The notes under the pieces were generated by a model that ran no database searches, was not told where the DNA came from, and worked only from the letters and a program-made list of their open reading frames with translations. From assembly GCF_003966265.1 (NCBI RefSeq), contig NZ_RXNV01000003.1:434001-498000 (forward strand): a stretch of 64,000 nt of DNA, written 5' to 3'. Numbering within the stretch: the stretch's first letter is position 1; every line of letters starts with the position of its first letter. Source of the DNA: Shewanella atlantica. GTDB taxonomy: Bacteria; Pseudomonadota; Gammaproteobacteria; Enterobacterales; Shewanellaceae. Of the stretch, positions 27,327 through 37,619 are shown one piece after another. A program made the position numbers and the translations under genes.

Positions 27327-28218
27327 TGCGAGACTCCTCTTCAAACATGTCTAACATCCACTCTCTGAAGGCCGCAACCTTACCTATATCCGCATGATTT
27401 TGCTGACAAACCAAGTAGTATGCATTCTTGCTCACCAACACCTCTTGAAAGGGGCAAACCAGTCTTCCCGCTTTAATATCGGGTTGGGCAAGAACGCTAT
27501 AACCCAGCGCAACACCTTGTCCATGAGCCGCCGCCTGTAAAACTAATGAAGAATGACTAAATATGGGACCTTGATTCACATTAATATCATTAATCCCACA
27601 TTGCCTAAACCACGCTTGCCAATCATGGCGACTCATATCGTGTAAAAGCGTATGATTTTTAAGGTCACTGGGTTTCTCAAGTGGTTTAGGACCATTGAGT
27701 AACATGGGTGAACAGACGGGTATCAACACCTCATTTTTTAACTTGTCGGCTCTTAATCCAGCCCAACTCCCCTGTCCGTAATAGATGGCAACATCAACAT
27801 CATCGGTCAAAGAACTATCTTCATTATCGACGGCCTTTATTCGTACATCGATATCGGGGTTATTCTCACTAAATTTAGCTAAACGAGGCACTAACCATTG
27901 AATAGCAAAACTCGGTGAAGTGCTTACTGTCAGTGAACCTATGGCACTTCTTGCAAGCAGCCGGTCCGTTGCATCAGCCAACTGAACAAAGATATCTTTT
28001 ATATCCAAAAAGTAACCTTGTCCCTCTTCAGTTAATAGTAGAGAACGGTTCTTTCGACGGAATAATTTCAGGCCTAAATATTCTTCTAAAGCCTTTATTT
28101 GATGACTCACTGCAGCCTGGGTTACGAAGAGTTCTTCGGCTGCCCGGGTAAAGCTCAGATGCCTCGCAGCAGCTTCGAATGCTTTCACTGCATTTAATGG
28201 CGGTAAACGTCTAGACAT
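27307..28218 (-). CDS. gcvA: LysR-family regulator GcvA
   Basis: Transcription regulator of the glycine cleavage operon, responding to glycine and purines. It begins MSRRLPPLNAVKAFEAAARHLSFTRAAEEL; a winged helix-turn-helix covers residues 8-65 (VTQAAVSHQIKALE is the recognition helix), and a periplasmic-binding-like effector domain follows from about 95. 303 aa, as expected. It is first gene of the run gcvA-hydrolase-DUF423-rlmM. The N-terminal NAVKAFEAAARHLSFT pattern is typical of GcvA rather than other LysR proteins. Confidence 0.92.
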   Translation of the reverse strand: MSRRLPPLNAVKAFEAAARHLSFTRAAEELFVTQAAVSHQIKALEEYLGLKLFRRKNRSLLLTEEGQGYFLDIKDIFVQLADATDRLLARSAIGSLTVSTSPSFAIQWLVPRLAKFSENNPDIDVRIKAVDNEDSSLTDDVDVAIYYGQGSWAGLRADKLKNEVLIPVCSPMLLNGPKPLEKPSDLKNHTLLHDMSRHDWQAWFRQCGINDINVNQGPIFSHSSLVLQAAAHGQGVALGYSVLAQPDIKAGRLVCPFQEVLVSKNAYYLVCQQNHADIGKVAAFREWMLDMFEEESRSELLPG

Positions 28219-28399
28219 AGTGATCCCGATCCCATCTTTTGATTAGTTTTTCTAATCCGTATTGTTACATTTTATCGTTTGTTAAGGGAAGTGATTTTGA
28301 TTAAATTATGCGCCAACGAAACGAATAAAGTTAGGCAGCCTCTACGACGAAATTGGGGAGTGTCTGACAACCCGAAATGTCCGCCCGGAGGCGACCCAT

Positions 28400-28627
28400 A
28401 TGCTAAACCTTAAAACTGTTTTTGTTCTCGCTCTTCTCTCTACTGCGACGACCGTTAGCGCCGATGAAGTGGTTATCGACACATCTGACCTACACGCAAC
28501 GATTAGCGCTCAGCTGGCTGAAGGCATGGAGATGATGCAAAACAACCTGACTGAAGATATGAATACTATTCTAATCGCAGAAGAAACTACTGATGAAACG
28601 ACAGTAGTAGTTACTCGCGCAGAGTAA
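28400..28627 (+). CDS. Small exported acidic protein of unknown function
   Basis: 75 aa. A cleavable signal peptide (MLNLKTVFVLALLSTATTVSA) leaves a mature peptide of about 54 residues rich in Glu, Asp and Thr, without cysteine. The start is supported by CGGAGG 9 nt upstream, and a strong terminator follows at 28655, so the gene is an independent unit. I recognise no family. It stands alone between gcvA (divergent) and thiI (convergent). Confidence 0.75.
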   Translation: MLNLKTVFVLALLSTATTVSADEVVIDTSDLHATISAQLAEGMEMMQNNLTEDMNTILIAEETTDETTVVVTRAE

Positions 28628-28654
28628 AAAACTCTCTACAGCTCTGTCTACTAT

Positions 28655-28695
28655 AAAAACCGCGTCGCTAACCATATTAGCATCGCGGTTTTTTT
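28655..28695 (+). terminator. Terminator of the small exported protein gene
   Basis: AAAACCGCG pairs with CGCGGTTTT, with an inner GCTAA/TTAGC stem, followed by seven T. Confidence 0.85.
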
Positions 28696-28802
28696 GTGTC
28701 TGTAATAAAAGGGGAAGGGGTAAGTTTTAAGTTCATGACAGAGCAGAGCGAGCTACGAGTTAAGAGATGCGAAACAAGGGGACGAGCTGGGATGTTCTTT
28801 AT

Positions 28803-28825
28803 GTAGGAGCGGCTTTAGCCGCGAA
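28803..28825. repeat. REP-type palindromic repeat
   Basis: GTAGGAGCGGC-TTTA-GCCGCGA has the GTAG head and imperfect hairpin of the REP sequences best known from Pseudomonas (spread by RAYT transposases). I saw only one copy in this window. The flanking 28698-28943 gap otherwise holds two terminators and a short palindrome. Confidence 0.7.
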
Positions 28826-28840
28826 TGTTACTGCTGAAAT

Positions 28841-28873
28841 AAAAAAGCCGCGACTATTAAAATAGTTGCGGCC
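28841..28873 (-). terminator. Terminator of thiI
   Basis: On the minus strand, GCCGCAACTAT-TTTA-ATAGTCGCGGC is followed by TTTTTT, about 70 bp after the thiI stop. Confidence 0.85.
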
Positions 28874-28908
28874 ATTATCGAACGGTCTCCTTGTCCTCTA
28901 TAGGACCT

Positions 28909-28928
28909 CTTATACCTATTGGTATAAG
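28909..28928. repeat. Dispersed ATACCNATNGGTAT motif (copy)
   Basis: CTTATACC-TATT-GGTATAAG, a perfect palindrome next to the thiI stop. It is related to the copies at 1389-1417 and 38876-38889. Confidence 0.6.
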
Positions 28929-28943
28929 CCCCTCAGGAGCGAT

Positions 28944-30398
28944 TTAAGGACGATACACCTTCACGTTCTCATAACCTTGCTCTTGCAGATATAAAGCCTG
29001 CAATTTACTCATCACGCCGCGGTCGCAATATAGCAGGTAGGTTTTAGCTTTATCCAGATCCGCAAATTGAGTCCCAAGTTTAAAAAACGGAATCGTTTTA
29101 ATCTCAATGCCTTCAATCTTCAGAGGATCTTTCTCCTCCTCTTCCGGTGCTCTGACATCAATAATAACTTCATTAGAGTTGACGTCACCAACCGTTTCAG
29201 TTTCTGTTATCTTGGTATCCATACTGGTCGCTATCTCTCTGATATCGATGATTTCGGCAGTTTCCAGAACACGTTCAATAAGATCGTCAGAAAACTTTTG
29301 CTCTTCGGCTTCAATCTTTGAAAGTACCGCTTTAACCGTTGGCTTTTGCGAGATCACCCCACAATACTCCGGAATCGATTTAGAAAAATCTTCGGTTCCG
29401 ATCTTACGACTCAGATTAATGATATCTTGCTTATCCATCGCGATCAGCGGACGTAAGATTAACTGCTCAGTACAACGGTCTATAACGTTCAAATTAGTTA
29501 ATGTTTGGCTCGACACTTGCCCCATGGCTTCACCGGTTACCAGTGCCTGGATCCCCATTTTCTCAGCCACTCTTGCCGCCGTACGCATCATCATGCGCTT
29601 GAGGATAACCCCCATCTGGCCATTATCAATTTTCTCTAAGATTTCGGTAACGACCGGATCGAAGGGCACAGAGATAAACTTAACCTTATGAGATTCACCG
29701 TATTTCTGCCACAGATGATAGGCCACCTGCTTAACACCGATCTCATGTTGATCGCCGCCTAAGTTAAAGAAACAGTAGTGAGTTCTGGAGCCACGTTTAA
29801 TAAACTGGTAGCTAGAAACACCCGAGTCAAAACCGCCCGAGATAAGAGACAGTACATCTTCCTGAGTCGCCATAGGGTAACCGCCCAGACCTTGAATACG
29901 GTTAACAACCAGATACAGATTTTCTTTGTCTATCTCTAAGTTGATGGTCATATCGGGATTTTTAAGCTTAACGCCGGCAGCCTCAGTAAACTGATTTAAA
30001 CCGCCACCGACATAGCGCTCGACTTCGATCGATTTAAAGTCATGGTTACCCACACGCTTTACACGCACGCAAAACGTCTTACCAATCAGTTGCTCTTTAT
30101 ACAGAGCTAAGGTTTGCTGATAGATATCATCAATAGATTCAAAGGTACTTTCGTTGACTTGAAGTACATGTGCAATGCCCGGAATACAAGATAATCGCTC
30201 CGCATACGCCTCAACCAAGTCGGGCCTATCGTTGGGAACCAACACCATGATTTTATCCCAATCACGCTTAACCTTGGCAGACTCATCCACTTTTTTAAGC
30301 ACGTTACGGATATTGGTTTCAAGCATTTTGGTAAAACGCATTCTTACCGGCTTGCTCTTCATCATGATTTCAGGAAATAGTTTTACGATAAATTTCAT
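28944..30398 (-). CDS. thiI: tRNA uridine 4-sulfurtransferase ThiI
   Basis: Makes 4-thiouridine at tRNA position 8 and supplies sulfur for thiamin thiazole. The THUMP domain lies within residues 1-165. The PP-loop ATP-binding motif is [11 protein letters not shown] near residue 190. A C-terminal rhodanese domain (about 400-484) carries the catalytic Cys458 in [10 protein letters not shown]. It is 484 aa, against 482 in E. coli, including the rhodanese extension typical of gammaproteobacteria. The ATG start [19 protein letters not shown] is conserved. Single-gene unit with its own terminator. Confidence 0.96.
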   Translation of the reverse strand: MKFIVKLFPEIMMKSKPVRMRFTKMLETNIRNVLKKVDESAKVKRDWDKIMVLVPNDRPDLVEAYAERLSCIPGIAHVLQVNESTFESIDDIYQQTLALYKEQLIGKTFCVRVKRVGNHDFKSIEVERYVGGGLNQFTEAAGVKLKNPDMTINLEIDKENLYLVVNRIQGLGGYPMATQEDVLSLISGGFDSGVSSYQFIKRGSRTHYCFFNLGGDQHEIGVKQVAYHLWQKYGESHKVKFISVPFDPVVTEILEKIDNGQMGVILKRMMMRTAARVAEKMGIQALVTGEAMGQVSSQTLTNLNVIDRCTEQLILRPLIAMDKQDIINLSRKIGTEDFSKSIPEYCGVISQKPTVKAVLSKIEAEEQKFSDDLIERVLETAEIIDIREIATSMDTKITETETVGDVNSNEVIIDVRAPEEEEKDPLKIEGIEIKTIPFFKLGTQFADLDKAKTYLLYCDRGVMSKLQALYLQEQGYENVKVYRP

Positions 30399-30539
30399 CA
30401 GGGTATTCCGAACGGGGGTGGGGTTTAAACAATATTGCGCACATTATACCAAGATCATTGAATGTTTGACTATCGGCAAATAGCAGAAACAGCGATGAGC
30501 CCTTCCAATTGGGGGGAGATAAGGCTTTGGAGTAGGTAT

Positions 30540-30570
30540 AAGGCTGGGAAAGTTTCGCTTTCCCAGCCTT
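30540..30570 (-). terminator. Hairpin terminating pomAB
   Basis: A perfect 13-bp stem, AAGGCTGGGAAAG / CTTTCCCAGCCTT, with a 5-nt loop lies about 47 bp after the pomB stop. The T-run is weak (TTATAC), so it may also act as an RNA stabiliser. Confidence 0.65.
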
Positions 30571-30616
30571 ATTAGTTTTGTGGCTTAGTGATTAAGAATG
30601 TCGCTGAATGGTTAGG

Positions 30617-31594
30617 CTACTGACCTACCAAGATTTCATCAGACTCTTTGGGCTTACCCTGTTCGATGGCAATTTCTACCCGGCGATTACGTGCACGGTT
30701 GCCCGGTGAATCATTGGCAACCAAAGGATCTGAATTAGCCATGCCAACCACCTTCATTCTGCGTTGATCGAACCCTTTGACACGAATGAGTTCATGGGCA
30801 ACGGCTACGGCTCGCTTACTGGAGAGATCCCAGTTGGAACTGTAGAGCTCATTGCTGATCCGCATGTCATCGGTGTGACCCGACACGGTGACAATACCCG
30901 GCACATCTTTAAGCAACTCACCCACACGGCGGATAACGGGTTTAAATCTGGGTTGAAGGAAACCGGATCCCGATGAAAATGCCCCCTTCTCCCGGATCCT
31001 GATGATGATCTGCTGACCCAGAGATTCAATTTCGATAGCACCATCGACAATCTCCTTATTGAGTTCCTGAGCCATCTTCTTAACTTCGTCGTTAATCTGA
31101 TCTTGTGCCGCCGCCTGAGCCTTTGACTCATCTTCAGCTTTTGCTTTCGCCTCGGATTCAGATTTCGCCTCAGCTTTTGACTCTGCCTCTTCCTGAGCAG
31201 TAGCAGAAGCTTCTCCCCCGCGCTGCTCACCTCTTTGTTGCTGCACACCACCAGAGCTATCATCGTCTCCGGCCTGATACTCGAGTACCGGCTCGGTCAT
31301 TTCGTTGGTTTGTTGGTTGATTATTTCGATGGGAGTCGGCTCCGGGCGACCGGGCCTGAACTCGAGTGCTATGACTGAGGTTCCCTTAGGAATATCTTTT
31401 ACCTCGACTTTATTCTGCACACCAAATGCGTACTTCATCGAACCGGCAATCTGCTTAAACTTCATCACGTCCATTTCAGAGAAAGCCAGCAACAGAACGA
31501 AGAAGCACATCAGGAGTGACATCAAATCGGCAAAGGTCGCCAACCACAGCGGCGCTCCGGGTGGTGGACAGTCACACTTTTCCTTCTTTGCCAT
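30617..31594 (-). CDS. pomB: Flagellar motor stator protein PomB (Na+ type)
   Basis: Peptidoglycan-anchored half of the sodium-driven stator. The cytoplasmic N-terminus KKEKCDCPPPGAPLW matches Vibrio PomB. A single membrane helix follows, with the ion-carrying D23 in FADLMSLLMCFFVLLL. The plug and linker region is unusual: residues ~115-175 are rich in Gln/Arg/Gly and then Ala/Lys/Glu/Ser repeats. The OmpA-like peptidoglycan-binding domain (about 190-310) has VSGHTDDMRISNELYSSNWDLS. It lies 4 bp after pomA, so the two are co-expressed. It is a stand-alone motor operon outside any flagellar cluster, as in Vibrio. Confidence 0.94.
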   Translation of the reverse strand: MAKKEKCDCPPPGAPLWLATFADLMSLLMCFFVLLLAFSEMDVMKFKQIAGSMKYAFGVQNKVEVKDIPKGTSVIALEFRPGRPEPTPIEIINQQTNEMTEPVLEYQAGDDDSSGGVQQQRGEQRGGEASATAQEEAESKAEAKSESEAKAKAEDESKAQAAAQDQINDEVKKMAQELNKEIVDGAIEIESLGQQIIIRIREKGAFSSGSGFLQPRFKPVIRRVGELLKDVPGIVTVSGHTDDMRISNELYSSNWDLSSKRAVAVAHELIRVKGFDQRRMKVVGMANSDPLVANDSPGNRARNRRVEIAIEQGKPKESDEILVGQ

Positions 31595-31598
31595 GGGG

Positions 31599-32366
31599 CT
31601 ATTCCCCGTCCGTTGTATCTATTTCTCGCTGCTTCTCTGAAATATAGTTCTTCAAGAAACCTTCGATGACCCTTGGATTCTGACCATCTTGAATCGCTAA
31701 CACCGCATCCATGATGAGATTTCGGTTCAGCATCTCCTCTTTCATCCGTAGTTCCAACTTACCGGCGATAGGAATTGCAACCATATTTGCCACAACCGCA
31801 CCATAGAGTGTCGTCAACAGGGCTACGGCCATAGCAGGCCCGATAGATTTAGGATCATCCATATTCGACAGCATGGCCACCAAACCAATCAAGGTACCAA
31901 TCATACCCATCGCCGGCGCGACATCTCCCAAGGCCTGGAAAATGCTGACCCCCATTTTATGCCGCTCCTCGGTGAGGGCGATATCTTTCTCGAGCGCGTC
32001 GCGTACCACATCGCCATCATGGCCATCGACAAGCATGTCGACCGCTTTTTGCATAAAGCTATTGTTGATCTCAGCCTCTTCTAACGCTAAAAAGCCCCCC
32101 TTTCTGGCGGCATCGGCCATAGTGATAGATTGCTCAATCAAGGCATCGGGCTTATCAATTTTGAACATGAATGCTTTAGCGGCGATTTTTATTGAACCAA
32201 GAAACTGCTTAAGATTAAATTTCATCATCACGACAAAAAGAGAACCACACAATACAATTAGCACCGAAGGAACATCGATAAAAATGGCAATACCACCACT
32301 GCTGACCATCGCCATGATGACAAAACCAAACGCGCCAATGAGTCCTATCAGGGTTGCTAAATCCAC
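31599..32366 (-). CDS. pomA: Flagellar motor stator protein PomA (Na+ type)
   Basis: 255-aa integral membrane stator subunit with four helices: two near the N-terminus (LIGLIGAFGFVIMAMV and VPSVLIVLCGSLFVVM) and two around 150-205 (AMGMIGTLIGLVAML and ALLTTLYGAVVANMVAIPIAG). The cytoplasmic loop between contacts the rotor protein FliG. PomA-specific length and close match to Vibrio PomA distinguish it from proton-type MotA. It is first gene of the pomAB operon and divergent from xseB. Confidence 0.94.
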   Translation of the reverse strand: MDLATLIGLIGAFGFVIMAMVSSGGIAIFIDVPSVLIVLCGSLFVVMMKFNLKQFLGSIKIAAKAFMFKIDKPDALIEQSITMADAARKGGFLALEEAEINNSFMQKAVDMLVDGHDGDVVRDALEKDIALTEERHKMGVSIFQALGDVAPAMGMIGTLIGLVAMLSNMDDPKSIGPAMAVALLTTLYGAVVANMVAIPIAGKLELRMKEEMLNRNLIMDAVLAIQDGQNPRVIEGFLKNYISEKQREIDTTDGE

Positions 32367-32798
32367 AACTGCTCCTTAAATGAAACTGATTCCGGATGCA
32401 GTCCATCCGATCAGTATGAAGTTGTTTTTATTGATGCGGCTTAGAAGTGCCATATCACAAAGTATTCTTACACGTTAATATACCCAGCTTTAGCACCAAT
32501 CTCATCAATTATCCTTTGTATAATCATAAAAATAAGAGTGTTAATGGCTGTACTGCGTTAGGTCAAGTGAGTAAAGAGACCGAACCGAGACCGAAAGTTT
32601 CGATTCAAAAATTATTAAAAAAATAAAAGTCCTACTTTCAATTATCGGACAGCTTACCCGCAAGTTTAGCTACAAATTCAATTTTTTATAAAAAATCCTC
32701 GATAAAGCGTGCTATTGCACAAATATACCGCAGCCCGATTTGACCCTAGTCGCTGCCTGAGATACCTTGTCACACGCAATTTTCTAGGAAACGTTACC
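32367..32798. other. Intergenic region between pomA and xseB
   Basis: About 430 bp, AT-rich in its right half (for example TTTTTTATAAAAAA near 32685), which probably holds the divergent promoters. No RNA gene or riboswitch was recognised. Confidence 0.4.
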
Positions 32799-33038
32799 GT
32801 GGCAAAAAAACCTGAAAACCTCACTTTTGAAGAATCCCTTTGCGAACTTGAACGTATTGTTTCAGATCTTGAACAAGGCGACGTTTCCCTCGATGACGCA
32901 CTTAAACAGTTCGAACGCGGTATAAAACTTGTTCGCAATAGCCAAGGTAAGCTAGAACAGGCTCAACAAAAGGTCGCGATCCTTCTGCAAGAGGATGAAA
33001 ATGCTTCATTAGCGACCTACGCAACTGAGGGCGAATAA
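32799..33038 (+). CDS. xseB: Exodeoxyribonuclease VII small subunit
   Basis: 79-aa small subunit of exonuclease VII, which degrades single-stranded DNA from both ends with XseA. The family core is PENLTFEESLCELERIVSDLEQGDVSLDDALKQFERG, followed by a coiled helix. The start is a GTG at 32799 with AGGAA 8-9 nt upstream, giving VAKKPENLTFEE; a longer frame from 32709 has no family similarity. It is first gene of xseB-ispA-dxs, a conserved operon, and its stop abuts the ispA start. Confidence 0.95.
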   Translation: MAKKPENLTFEESLCELERIVSDLEQGDVSLDDALKQFERGIKLVRNSQGKLEQAQQKVAILLQEDENASLATYATEGE

Positions 33039-33920
33039 TTGTTAGCCACAGCCATCTCCCAATATCAGCAACGTGTCGATGAGCAGATCAAATCAATTAT
33101 CGACTCTCAAGCTACCACAGATCTGAAGTTACAATCGGCCATGAAGCATGGGGCTTTAATTGGTGGTAAGCGGATCAGACCATTTTTGGTCTATGCCATC
33201 GGCGATATGTTAAATGTTGCCCCTGAAAAACTCGACGCCTGCGCGGCCGCCATCGAATGTGTTCATGCTTATTCATTAATTCATGATGATCTTCCGGCTA
33301 TGGACGATGACGCTCTGCGCCGTGGCCAGCCCACAGTACATATAGCCTACGACGAAGCCACCGCTATCTTAGCGGGTGATGCACTGCAAGCCTTGGCCTT
33401 CGAAAGCATCTGTGAGCCCATAGATGGAATTACACCTAGCCAAAATCTAGCCATGGTTAGAGCCTTAGCTAAGGCCTCAGGATATTCCGGGATGTGTGGC
33501 GGTCAAGCCATGGATCTCAATGCAACCAACAAGCAGATTGATTTAGCAACACTAACCCAACTGCATAGATTAAAAACCGGCGCCCTGATCCGTTGCGCCG
33601 TTGAGCTGCCGATGATCGCAGCAGCTGTCAGCATAGAAGAGCAAAATTTGTTGATGGATTTTGCCGACGCCATAGGTCTGGCATTTCAAGTACAGGATGA
33701 TGTACTCGATATCATCGCCAGTACCGAAGAGCTGGGGAAACCTCAGGGTTCCGATTGTGACTCCAACAAGAGCACCTACCCCAAGCTATTGGGATTAGAA
33801 GGCGCACAAGCCACAGCCCAAGGTTTGATTGAAGATGCCCTATCAGCGCTGACCAAATTACCTTACAATAGTCAGCTAATTGCCGAATTCGCCCGTTTTA
33901 TCATTGAGCGAAGAGTATAA
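33039..33920 (+). CDS. ispA: Farnesyl diphosphate synthase (geranyltranstransferase)
   Basis: Condenses isopentenyl diphosphate with DMAPP and GPP to make farnesyl diphosphate for quinones and cell-wall lipid carriers. The first aspartate-rich motif is DDLPAMDDD near residue 85 with GQPTVH after it; the second is DDVLDI near residue 226. GGKRIRPFL supplies the pyrophosphate-binding residues. 293 aa. The start appears to be a TTG immediately after the xseB stop, with GAGG about 9 nt upstream; no better start exists nearby. The product feeds the same pathway as dxs downstream. Confidence 0.95.
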   Translation: MLATAISQYQQRVDEQIKSIIDSQATTDLKLQSAMKHGALIGGKRIRPFLVYAIGDMLNVAPEKLDACAAAIECVHAYSLIHDDLPAMDDDALRRGQPTVHIAYDEATAILAGDALQALAFESICEPIDGITPSQNLAMVRALAKASGYSGMCGGQAMDLNATNKQIDLATLTQLHRLKTGALIRCAVELPMIAAAVSIEEQNLLMDFADAIGLAFQVQDDVLDIIASTEELGKPQGSDCDSNKSTYPKLLGLEGAQATAQGLIEDALSALTKLPYNSQLIAEFARFIIERRV

Positions 33921-33940
33921 TAAAGAGACAAATTATCTCG

Positions 33941-35806
33941 ATGAGTTTGGATATATCTAACTACCCTGTGTTAGCACAGGCTAATACCCCTGATGAGCTA
34001 CGACAGCTCCCTCAAGCAGTATTGCCTCAATTGGCAGACGAGCTTAGAGGTTTCCTTTTGAAATCTGTGGGTAAATCTAGTGGTCACTTCGCTTCAGGGC
34101 TTGGAACTGTTGAGCTCACCGTAGCGCTTCACTATGTTTATAACACCCCCTTCGATCGTCTGATTTGGGATGTTGGCCATCAGGCCTACCCACATAAAAT
34201 CTTAACCGGTCGCCGTGATAAAATGCATACCATACGCCAAAAAGGGGGGGTGCATCCCTTCCCTTGGCGTGAAGAGAGTGAGTACGACACCTTCAGCGTC
34301 GGACACTCAGGCACCTCGATCAGCGCAGCGCTCGCAATGGCAGTCGCAGCAGAGAAAGAGCAAGCCGGACGCAAAGTGGTCTCTGTGATTGGCGATGGCG
34401 CCATGACAGGTGGCATGGTGTTTGAAGCCATGAATCACGCGGGCGATCTGCACAATGATATGTTAGTCGTACTCAACGATAACGAGATGTCTATCTCAGA
34501 AAATGTCGGCGCACTGAACAATCATCTGGCTCAACTGATGTCAGGCCGTTTCTATACTACGATCCGTGAAAGTAGCAAGAAGGTACTGGAAGGCATGCCT
34601 GTCATCAAAGAGATGGCAAAACGTACCGAAGAACATCTTAAAGGTATGGTAGTTCCCGGCACTATGTTCGAGGAGCTGGGTTTTAACTATATCGGCCCTA
34701 TCGATGGCCATGATGTCGATGCATTGGTCGAAACCATGCGCAATATGCGTAATCTTTCCGGCCCGCAGATTTTACATATCATGACCAAGAAGGGTCGTGG
34801 ATATGAGCCGGCAGAGAAAGATCCAATCGGTTGGCACGCCGTACCAAAATTTGATCCCTCAACCTTTGAGAAGCCAGCTTCGAAACCCAGTAACCCTACC
34901 TTTTCACAGGTATTTGGTAAGTGGTTGTGCGATGTCGCCGAGAAAGATGACAAGGTATTGGGTATCACGCCAGCCATGCGTGAAGGCTCGGGTATGGTTG
35001 AGTTCTCCCAACGTTTTCCTAAGCAATATTTCGATGCCGCCATTGCCGAGCAACACGCCGTCACCTTAGGTGCTGGTTTTGCCTGTGAAGGGTTAAAGCC
35101 CGTAGTGGCTATCTATTCGACCTTCCTGCAACGTGGATATGATCAGCTTATTCACGATGTCGCGCTACAGAAATTACCCGTATTATTCGCCATCGACAGA
35201 GGCGGTATTGTCGGTGCCGACGGCCCCACACACCAGGGCGCTTTCGACCTTAGCTTTATGCGCACCGTGCCTAATATGGTCATCATGGCACCATCGGATG
35301 AAAATGAGTGCCGTCAGATGCTCTATACCGGTTATTGCTATAGAGATGGCCCCACCGCAGTTCGCTACCCAAGAGGCTGTGCGACGGGTGAGCCACAGGT
35401 CGAAGAGATGCAAGCGTTATCTATAGGGAAAGGTCTAATCAAGCGTCAGGGACAGAAAGTTGCGATTCTTAACTTCGGCACCCTGCTTGCGAATGTGTTA
35501 ACTGCCGCCGATTCTCTCGATGCGACCGTTGCCGATATGCGCTTTGTCAAACCTCTCGACATAGAGCTGGTTAAACAGCTTGCCGGTTCTCATGACGAAC
35601 TCGTTACCGTCGAAGAGAATGCCATTATGGGCGGTGCTGGTTCAGGAGTACTGGAACTTCTGCAGCAACTTAAACTGCCTATGCCGGTACTTCAAATCGG
35701 TCTACCCGATGAGTTTATTAAGCATGGGGAGTCGGGTGAAATTCTTGCAGAGCTAAAACTCGATGCTGCGGGTATCCTGGAGCAGATTGAAGAATACTTA
35801 AAGTAG
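33941..35806 (+). CDS. dxs: 1-deoxy-D-xylulose-5-phosphate synthase
   Basis: First enzyme of the MEP isoprenoid pathway: thiamin-diphosphate-dependent condensation of pyruvate and glyceraldehyde 3-phosphate. 621 aa. The thiamin-binding segment [15 protein letters not shown]...LNDNEMSIS lies around residues 150-188. The conserved [10 protein letters not shown] is near the N-terminus and [15 protein letters not shown] is in the pyrimidine domain. The C-terminal transketolase domain is complete. It lies 20 bp after ispA and ends at a strong terminator, closing the operon. Confidence 0.97.
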   Translation: MSLDISNYPVLAQANTPDELRQLPQAVLPQLADELRGFLLKSVGKSSGHFASGLGTVELTVALHYVYNTPFDRLIWDVGHQAYPHKILTGRRDKMHTIRQKGGVHPFPWREESEYDTFSVGHSGTSISAALAMAVAAEKEQAGRKVVSVIGDGAMTGGMVFEAMNHAGDLHNDMLVVLNDNEMSISENVGALNNHLAQLMSGRFYTTIRESSKKVLEGMPVIKEMAKRTEEHLKGMVVPGTMFEELGFNYIGPIDGHDVDALVETMRNMRNLSGPQILHIMTKKGRGYEPAEKDPIGWHAVPKFDPSTFEKPASKPSNPTFSQVFGKWLCDVAEKDDKVLGITPAMREGSGMVEFSQRFPKQYFDAAIAEQHAVTLGAGFACEGLKPVVAIYSTFLQRGYDQLIHDVALQKLPVLFAIDRGGIVGADGPTHQGAFDLSFMRTVPNMVIMAPSDENECRQMLYTGYCYRDGPTAVRYPRGCATGEPQVEEMQALSIGKGLIKRQGQKVAILNFGTLLANVLTAADSLDATVADMRFVKPLDIELVKQLAGSHDELVTVEENAIMGGAGSGVLELLQQLKLPMPVLQIGLPDEFIKHGESGEILAELKLDAAGILEQIEEYLK

Positions 35807-35848
35807 CCTTCAGGCTTATCTTTGAGGCTCTCTTAAATAACGCTTAAT

Positions 35849-35876
35849 AAAAAAGGACTGCATCGCAGTCCTTTTT
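35849..35876. terminator. Bidirectional terminator between dxs and grpE
   Basis: AAAAAGGACTGC-ATC-GCAGTCCTTTTT between convergent genes. Confidence 0.92.
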
Positions 35877-35935
35877 ACTTTTAATCTTTTGATTTTCAAT
35901 CGAAACCGACTCTCTGAAAAAGAGTCGATATCAAT

Positions 35936-36565
35936 TTAAGCCTGTGTATCTACACCAGCTCCGCCTTGCGACACCATAACCATAGCCGGGCGTAACAGAC
36001 GCTCGTTAAGGATATAGCCTTTCTGCATAACCATCATGACTGTGTTAGCAGGATAATCCGGGCTTGGTTGCATACCGATAGCCTGATGATGCTCAGGGTT
36101 AAAGGTTTCACCTTGAGGGTTGACCACTGTCAATCCAAACTTTTCAACCGTACCGATAAAGCTTTTCAGTGTGAGCTCTACACCTTCGTAGACAGCTTTA
36201 GTCGCCTCGGCTTCAGCATCGGTACCCTGGAGCGCGCGCTCCATGTTATCGATCACTGGCAGAAGTTCGTTAGCAAACTTTTCAAGGGCAAATTTACGGG
36301 CTTTCTCAACATCGATAGCGGCACGACGACGAATGTTGTCAACTTCGGCAGCGGCTCTGATAACAGAATCTTTTTGCTCATCAACTTTGGCTGTCGCGGC
36401 AGCTAATGCCTGCTCCAGTTCTTCAACGCGAAAGTTTGCCTGAGTAAGTTCATCCATCAAACTGGCTTCATCGTTGCCAGTTTCATTTTCACTATCTGTG
36501 ATGATTTCACCTTCAACAGCTTCATCTACTTGGTTCTGTTTCGCTTTACTCGAATCGTTGCTCAT
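35936..36565 (-). CDS. grpE: Nucleotide exchange factor GrpE
   Basis: Exchange factor for DnaK that also acts as thermosensor. 209 aa: an acidic disordered N-terminus, a long coiled coil (about 35-110), then the four-helix and beta-wing domain with [13 protein letters not shown] and the family signature near the C-terminus ([22 protein letters not shown], ending [14 protein letters not shown]). It is divergent from nadK, an arrangement common in gammaproteobacteria. A heat-shock promoter would be expected upstream, but I could not assign one by eye. Confidence 0.96.
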   Translation of the reverse strand: MSNDSSKAKQNQVDEAVEGEIITDSENETGNDEASLMDELTQANFRVEELEQALAAATAKVDEQKDSVIRAAAEVDNIRRRAAIDVEKARKFALEKFANELLPVIDNMERALQGTDAEAEATKAVYEGVELTLKSFIGTVEKFGLTVVNPQGETFNPEHHQAIGMQPSPDYPANTVMMVMQKGYILNERLLRPAMVMVSQGGAGVDTQA

Positions 36566-36658
36566 TCTAACTCCAGCTAAAAATACTTTGTTTCTGCGTG
36601 CTCTGAGGATAATATGGGGATCACATTCAAGGTTTCAAGCCCTAGCACTAAGATAAAT

Positions 36659-37537
36659 ATGCCTAAAACGTTTCAATCTATTGGCCTGATTGGTAAGCCT
36701 AATCATCACGGCACAAACCTCACCCTAAAACGTTTGCATCACTGGTTAACGATGCAAGGCTTCGACATCCTGGTAGAGGAGAGAGTCGCTGCCGATATCG
36801 GCCCTCAAGCTGTATCTGTCGATCTGCTCGAACTCGGTGATAAGTGTGACCTCGCCATCGTCGTCGGCGGCGATGGTAATATGCTGGGCGCTGCGCGAGT
36901 GTTAGCCAGATTTGATATCGGTGTCATAGGAGTCAACCGTGGCAACCTGGGTTTTTTGACAGACCTGCCACCCGATTCGTTCGAAGCTGAACTCGGTGAA
37001 GTGCTCGATGGAAAATTCGAAACAGAACACCGATTCCTGCTCGAAGCAGAAGTGCATCGCCATGGCCATATGAAATCGAGCAACACAGCCGTGAACGAAG
37101 CCGTGCTTCACCCGGGGAAAGTGGCCCATATGATAGAATTTGAGGTCTATATCGATAACGACTTCATGTATAGCCAACGCGCCGATGGCATGATTGTTTC
37201 GACACCGACAGGTTCTACCGCCTATTCACTCTCTGCTGGCGGAGCGATTCTGACCCCGAACCTTGAAGCGCTCATTTTAGTACCTATGTTTCCTCACACC
37301 CTCTCTTGTCGCCCAATAGTGGTCGATGCCTGTAGCACCATAAAACTGGTGGTCTCACCCGATAACGGTGATAACCTGGAGGTGAGTTGTGATGGTCATG
37401 TCACCTTAGCTGTACTTCCTGGAGATGAAATCATCATAAAACGAAGTCATGAGCGCCTCAGGCTTATTCACCCTAAGGGACATAACTATTTCCATGTATT
37501 AAGAAGTAAGCTCGGCTGGGGAAGTAAGCTTTTTTAA
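36659..37537 (+). CDS. nadK: NAD kinase
   Basis: Phosphorylates NAD to NADP. 292 aa from the ATG at 36659 ([16 protein letters not shown]), the same length as E. coli NadK; an upstream ATG at 36614 adds residues the family lacks. The nucleotide-binding [11 protein letters not shown] lies near residue 71 (active-site Asp in GGDG) and NEAVLHPG near residue 142. The conserved [11 protein letters not shown] segment follows. It is divergent from grpE and ends at a strong terminator. Confidence 0.95.
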   Translation: MPKTFQSIGLIGKPNHHGTNLTLKRLHHWLTMQGFDILVEERVAADIGPQAVSVDLLELGDKCDLAIVVGGDGNMLGAARVLARFDIGVIGVNRGNLGFLTDLPPDSFEAELGEVLDGKFETEHRFLLEAEVHRHGHMKSSNTAVNEAVLHPGKVAHMIEFEVYIDNDFMYSQRADGMIVSTPTGSTAYSLSAGGAILTPNLEALILVPMFPHTLSCRPIVVDACSTIKLVVSPDNGDNLEVSCDGHVTLAVLPGDEIIIKRSHERLRLIHPKGHNYFHVLRSKLGWGSKLF

Positions 37538-37558
37538 TCTAATATCGTAACGCCTCCA

Positions 37559-37592
37559 CATAAAAAAGCCGCTAACTTAGCGGCTTTTTTAT
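37559..37592. terminator. Bidirectional terminator between nadK and the TonB-domain gene
   Basis: GCCGCTA-ACT-TAGCGGC extends into AAAAAA and TTTTTT runs, with CAT...ATG pairing outside. Confidence 0.92.
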
Positions 37593-37619
37593 GTGGGTAT
37601 AGGGTATAGGCTGTTATTA

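Noticed and set aside
29107..29691. 194-codon open frame on the plus strand
   Set aside because: It lies fully antisense to thiI, has no ribosome site and is Ser/Ile-rich shadow composition.
28944..30398. Thiamin (TPP) riboswitch near thiI
   Set aside because: No THI-box sequence upstream of the thiI start.
31873..32379. 168-codon open frame on the plus strand
   Set aside because: Antisense to pomA; a shadow of a real gene.
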